Assembly (NCBI GenBank): GCA_012934845.2 | Contig: WNNJ02003514.1 | Coordinates: 41,988 to 105,987, forward strand | DNA: 64,000 nt | DNA from: Pomphorhynchus laevis | Lineage: Eukaryota > Acanthocephala > Palaeacanthocephala > Echinorhynchida > Pomphorhynchidae | Reading direction: 5' to 3' | Part shown: one piece after another, positions 59,580 through 64,000 of the stretch | How positions within the stretch are numbered: the first letter of the stretch is position 1 | Layout of the letters: the number at the start of each line of letters is the position of its first letter | Position numbers and translations under genes: made by a program | Notes under the pieces: model-generated | The model's database searches: none | The model's input: only the letters and a program-made list of their open reading frames with translations | What the model was told of the DNA's origin: nothing

Positions 59580-62130
59580 AAGGTGGGATCCGGTGTTTCT
59601 CATTTCTCATTTACAGAATCAATAGTATCTCCACCACAAGTAACTACGTCAAAATTTACTTATCTTACTATGTTTATTGCAATGCTAATCGTCTGTATAA
59701 CAAAATAGATGAAATTTCATTAATTATCAACAACAGCGAACCCGTGGATATTGTAACCACATCAAAATTTACTTATCCTACTATGTCTCATTATGTTACT
59801 ATTATCTCAAGTAACCACGTCAAAATTTACTTATCCTACTATGTTTTATAGCAATGCTTATCGTCTGTATAACAAAATAGATGAAATTTATATATTATCA
59901 ACAACAGTGAACCCGTGGATATTGCTTTAATAACTGAAAGCTGGTTCTCAGAACATATAATAGATAATATGAACATAACAGGTTACAAATTGTTTTCGGT
60001 GCATCGCCTGGATAGAGAAGGAGGCGGTGTGTGCTTACATAAGACATAATTCAGATTGTGAAGTTACAGAGACATCTAGATTTATGTCCACTTATCTTGA
60101 ATATTTAATTCTTTCCTTTTCGAAAAAAGTTACAAATCGGAAATTTTCCTGTACAATTATGCTGGCCTATCACCCACCGAACACCGACTCGCAAGCAGCT
60201 CAACAAAAATTAAAGACGATTATAGATAATATAATATGCTCCAGCAAATATATAATGGTATTAGGTGATTTTAATATGATTCCACTTGATTCATATGCTT
60301 GTCATCACGGATTATTACAGTTAGTTAAATTTAACACTCGAAATAACGCCATCTTGGATAAAATCTTCACAAATATAGAACATTACTATAACCAGGTTAA
60401 AAAATGTGCACCGCTAGGAAATTCAGACCATTGTGCGATACGTATTGGAAATAATTACAAAATAGAGCGTTTCGAAGTTCGCAAATTAACTTTATGGGAT
60501 AAACGAGCGAACAACTTAATTAACTTAAGGAATAAGTTAAGCGAATTAACAATCAACATCGCAAATTGGACTTGTGAAAATTTTGACATTATCGACAATA
60601 AACTTAATGACTACTTCTCTAGTACTATTCAATGTAAAAAGTACGTATAAATTCAAGAGATCCAACGTGGATCACACCACTGATCAAGGAATTGCAGAAG
60701 CGAAAAGACCGAGCTTACCGGAGTGGCAATTCTGAAATGTACAAACAAATTAACAATAGACTGTCAAATCTGATACCTATAGCAAAATCGTGCTGGTTTA
60801 AAAAGCAATTATGCATCAATCGTGGTGGTTCTCTATGGAAAGGAGTAAATGCAATTAGAAAGCAGGCACCTATATCGGATTTTGATGAACTCACGGATGA
60901 AAGACTTAAAGCGACAGTCAACAATATCAATTCTAATTTAACAAATGGAATCTTAACAGAGCATAATAACAGCTTACTCATCGCATTTGATGATAATATT
61001 TCTAACTTTAATCAATTTATGGGCAATTTCAGCGGTAGAAGTATACTCGACAATATTAAAGATAAGGAAAAACAAATCATGTGGGTCAGGTATGCCTATA
61101 TGGGCTCTACATGAATTAGCTGATTTATTAGTAGAACCTCTTTCAATTATGTTTACCTCCATATTCAGAATGGGAATTGTTCCAAGTTGCTTAAAACAGT
61201 CTATGGTTCGCTTGATACCCAAAGACAAATTACCTATCACAATCGACAATTTTAGGCCCATAAGTCTAGTACCGTCTATAGCAAAAACCCTAGAGATGTG
61301 TTTTAAAAAGAGATTTTTGGATAAATACATAAATACGGTATCCAACTCTCAATTTGCTTTCAAACCTCACACCAGTGCTACGAACGCCCATGTCGCGAAT
61401 AATGAACGAATACTAAAAGAAATTGATTCATCAAGCTGTCTCGTAGTACAAATTATTCAGGTCGATATTTCAAAAGCCTTCGATTGTGTCAATCATCACA
61501 TTTTAATCAGCAAGTTAGTTAAAAACAACTTCCCATACTGGCAGATAGCCTTTAGTTCTTCATATTTACTAGATAGAACTCAACGTGTAGGTTACAAAGA
61601 GATAGTTCCAGAGAGTTATACAATGTCAATTGGAGTACCTCAAGGAAGCGCGTTATCGCCGTTTTTATTTGCCGTCTACGTTGATGATTTTTATTCTATT
61701 CTACAATCCAGCGTATGTGTGAAATTCGCTGATGACATCTCCATAATTGTAAGTTCGTCGAACTTCTTAAATTCTAGTAGAGACGTTAAGCTAGAGTTGG
61801 ACAATCTGATTAAATAGACTGACCTAAATCTATTGAAGATCAAAATCAAAAATTATGCATATCAACCTAAAGAGTCGACATAGCTCATTGATAGTCGATC
61901 ATGGGCTGAAACGCGTTAATAGTCTTCGCATACTAGGCGTTAATTTTACCGCCAACCTGTCTTGGTCTCTCCATATTGATGAGGTCGTCAGAAAATGCAG
62001 TAGCCGACTTTATCTGCTAAGGCGCATTTCGGCATTAGGAGCCTATCCCACTCAGTTAGAGGTTGTATATATTGCATTAGTAAGATCATTACTAGTTTAT
62101 GGATATCCCGTTTTCTTGTAATGTAGCCTC
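59580..62130 (+). pseudogene. CR1-like LINE ORF2 (endonuclease-RT), frameshifted
   Basis: The endonuclease starts near 59680 (NANRLYNKIDEISLIINN), followed by ALITESWFSEHII, VLGDFNMIPLDSYACH and PLGNSDHCAI, with Glu, Asp-Asn and SDH catalytic residues visible. The RT follows: LIPKDKLPITIDNFRPISL, VVQIIQVDISKAFDCVNHHI, SIGVPQGSALSPFLFAVYVD, KFADDISIIV (FADD box), then LRILGVNFTANLSWSLHID. Frames change at about 60030, 60670, 61100 and 61815, with a stop at 61817. A tandem duplication damages the endonuclease start. Confidence 0.8.
59641..59924 (+). repeat. Partial tandem duplication inside the LINE endonuclease
   Basis: 59641-59753 and 59811-59924 are near copies (gtctgtataacaaaatagat, gaacccgtggatattg), with a short extra copy of the first part at 59754-59785. 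Confidence 0.75.
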
Positions 62131-62640
62131 ACGAGACCTTCAAAAATGATAAAAATTCATAGGTTCACAGAGCGCATTTGTAGAAAAAATAAGTTACTCT
62201 CGCGAAAGCTTTAAACATGGCATTTACCAAACTCGCTCGTAATATAGAGTTCATATCCTAATTATTTGTACTTTGTTTCGTGCATACTAACTGTACTAAA
62301 CATAGTTAGTATGGTTATAAAAAGTTTGACTTGAAAGCACTTCGAATCGAAAAGTTTTCATCTTCGTTCCTATTCAAAGCTGTTAGATAATTAGAAGAGC
62401 AGAGTTGAAAATCCAGAAGGTTGTAAATTGGCAATCTCCACAGCTCAATAAAACAATTTTTCTTGAATAGTGGTTCTCCTACCTTTTCACAGCTGCAAAT
62501 GATCCTTATTATCATATTTTTTTTATTTTTTATCAAATTTAAAGAAGTTGTACACAAATTAAGCAGAGATAGTTGCTGGTTTGTATTTTATAACATGTTC
62601 ACTTTTATTTAATAAAGAATCAATCAATCAATATAATATC
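62131..62640 (+). mobile_element. CR1-like LINE 3' end and (AATC)n tail
   Basis: After the last RT frame, worn C-terminal sequence and a 3' UTR end with aataaagaatcaatcaatca, a short-repeat LINE tail. The 80-codon minus frame here is antisense. Confidence 0.55.
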
Positions 62641-63320
62641 ATAATGTGAACATATTTTCAAACAATTTTAGTTTTTTTTCTTCAAAAAATACGTTCACAA
62701 TTGAATTCGTAAATATGTTATTTCTACTAAACAAATGTGGTTTTTATAAATTATAGGAAAATACTAGTAGAAATGTACTTTTCCATATCAGTCTTTTTTA
62801 ATAATTACAACCTAGGATTAAAGATGAGATTTAACGCGTATTTTTCTCCATTTTTATGTATTTATTTTTTCTTGCTCTTTTATCTAATAACAGCAAACTA
62901 CCGTAGAAATTGTTGTGTATGCTCATTACATACATTATTTGATGATTGTCAATTAGTTTGCCAGTTTTTTACTTACAAAGTTAGAATAAAAGCACAACAC
63001 TAAAGAAACACCTGTATATGCGAGCTGCGATATATATATATATTATTTTCATTCTTTTACATTTCTTGAATAAAAGAAATCTTAACACGAAAAGTGATTT
63101 GTTTTGATAAAACCTAATCGATTCGAGTTTTCTGTTGTATTTTCCATGGGAGACACATTATGCATTTCATTTGCGTAATCAATTGAATGACATATTATGT
63201 AAATTCTTATATTATTTAGTTCATAGAATTTCCGCTTTTACGTTTTTTTATTACCGTTTTTCTTTATCGTACTTTATTATATTAAATAAGAAAGTAACAC
63301 ATTGACTTTGATCGTTGTAG
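62641..63320 (+). other. Region upstream of the dioxygenase-like gene
   Basis: AT-rich and without recognised genes. gatcgttgtag just before 63321 could be a splice acceptor. The frame at 62737-63003 has no family pattern. Confidence 0.4.
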
Positions 63321-63328
63321 TATATACA

Positions 63329-63775
63329 ATGACCAAACTGCTGGACCCGTGTATATACGATATATCTGCAAGAACTGGATTTGTTTGCGATCGTATCTTT
63401 GGCCAGTTGCCACGGACGCATGCGCGTATCGAAAACATAGCTAATAAGTTGATTGACTACTCATCGCCTAACGGTAGTATGGATTTACTTAATCAGATCA
63501 AGCTGCTGGAAAATGAGCAGATTCGATTTCTAAGTGAAGGATCCGATGATTTGACACAGACTATTACACTTTCTCAGCTCTGTCACATCTCATGTGCATA
63601 CTTACATCATGTTGACAAAGAATATGGATATGTTAGTAATGTGCTTCCGAGCTGTTTGGGTACCTTAATGCTTGCCATTGCGAAAAATCTTGATGTTCGA
63701 GCAGGTTTGTCACATTCACATTTCGTTTTGCACAATATCAAGCTTCAGTTCGACGCTGAAAATTTTGAAAAAAAC
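63329..63775 (+). CDS. Indoleamine 2,3-dioxygenase-like protein, N-terminal half
   Basis: From ATG at 63329: LLDPCIYDISARTGFVCDRI, a helical stretch ARIENIANKLIDY, then QLCHISCAYLHHVDKEYGYV, LPSCLGTLMLAIAKNLDV and GLSHSHFVLHNIKLQFDAEN. This follows the N-terminal half of IDO-type heme dioxygenases: Y-x-I...GF, LxxLxxLxx.YV.G, LP..LA.P...I...L..PP.L.Y..YVL.NW. They open the indole ring of tryptophan. Not all pocket residues are conserved, for example N-I in place of N-W. After about 63775 the frame runs 18 codons to a stop without IDO similarity; the next protein part lies on the other strand. Family assignment is from memory of the pattern and needs a profile search. Confidence 0.6.
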
Positions 63776-63782
63776 ATATTAC

Positions 63783-64000
63783 CTTCTGTAATAAAGACAT
63801 ATTCATCTGTTCCAAGGATTGGTTTATGATTAGTAACTGTTCTTGAAGGTATTCTAAATCTTCCTGTTCTGCGGCTTGTATTGCCTTTACACCAGCAGTT
63901 ATAGATTTTGCTGCGTCCATTTCAATACGAGCAGGCACAGTAAAGAACCATTCATAATCTTTGGAATCTGTGATTCGCATATGTAACCTGATATCATCGA
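63783..64000 (-). CDS. Indoleamine 2,3-dioxygenase-like protein, middle part (inverted, runs off the window)
   Basis: The minus strand reads RLHMRITDSKDYEWFFTV, then PARIEMDAAKSITAGVKAI, LEYLQEQLLIINQSLEQM and NMSLLQK, ending at a donor-like AAG|GTAATA (63783/63782). It matches the IDO segment after the NW motif (F...D....FF.V....E..A.....I.....A.....). Joined to the plus-strand part at 63329-63775 it gives the right spacing for one protein. The next expected IDO exon, with the heme-pocket F-x-x-x-R segment, was not found on the minus strand within 62.6-63.7 kb. Confidence 0.6.

Overview
The window looks like AT-rich nuclear DNA of an invertebrate animal. It carries one complete intron-split p38-type MAP kinase gene with GT-AG introns. 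Around and inside that gene are decayed copies of LINE, Penelope-like, Ty3/gypsy and Tc1/mariner elements. No prokaryotic operons, tRNA, rRNA or CRISPR array were seen. The lineage cannot be fixed from sequence alone: p38 with TGY, CCHC-type LINE ORF1 proteins and Penelope-like elements together indicate a metazoan, not a particular phylum.

Layout. 1-1160: 3' part of a CR1-like LINE. 1500-3720 (minus): broken Ty3/gypsy pol, joined to a broken LINE copy (LINE-A, minus, about 3722-7190). 7275-13450: small LINE pieces, a tandem/inverted repeat block at 8480-9330, a chimeric LINE (10.93-12.5 kb) and a Penelope-like reverse transcriptase piece (12.8 kb). 14853-51855 (plus): the p38 gene, 12 coding exons that join without a gap into 358 codons. 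Its introns hold most of the transposons: LINE-B (15.2-19.35 kb, the best preserved copy, with a 71-bp flanking repeat), LINE-F (20.5-21.3 kb), Penelope-like pieces (24.3-26.1 kb), LINE-C and LINE-D arranged head to head (27.3-34.1 kb), hairpin MITEs (35-37 kb and 45.5-46.1 kb), a Tc1/mariner remnant (41 kb), a 0.75-kb inverted repeat (42.6-43.3 kb) and a worn LINE RT (47.5-48.6 kb). 52.5 kb: Penelope-type GIY-YIG piece (minus). 55.15-55.61 kb: possible exon of an unknown membrane protein. 57.1-62.6 kb: a decayed CR1-like LINE (plus) with another LINE piece (minus) inside its ORF1. 63.3-64.0 kb: two consecutive parts of an indoleamine 2,3-dioxygenase-like gene on opposite strands.

The most distinctive thread is a set of repeats carrying hammerhead-ribozyme cores (CTGATGA and GAAA joined by a paired stem II). 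The best cases are at 42654-42700, 27167-27215, 23383-23418 and 9010-9056. They lie in tandem or inverted units, in the same window as Penelope-like RT and GIY-YIG pieces, the class known to carry such ribozymes. Several have the circularly permuted order GAAA - cleavage triplet - CTGATGA, closed by stem II.
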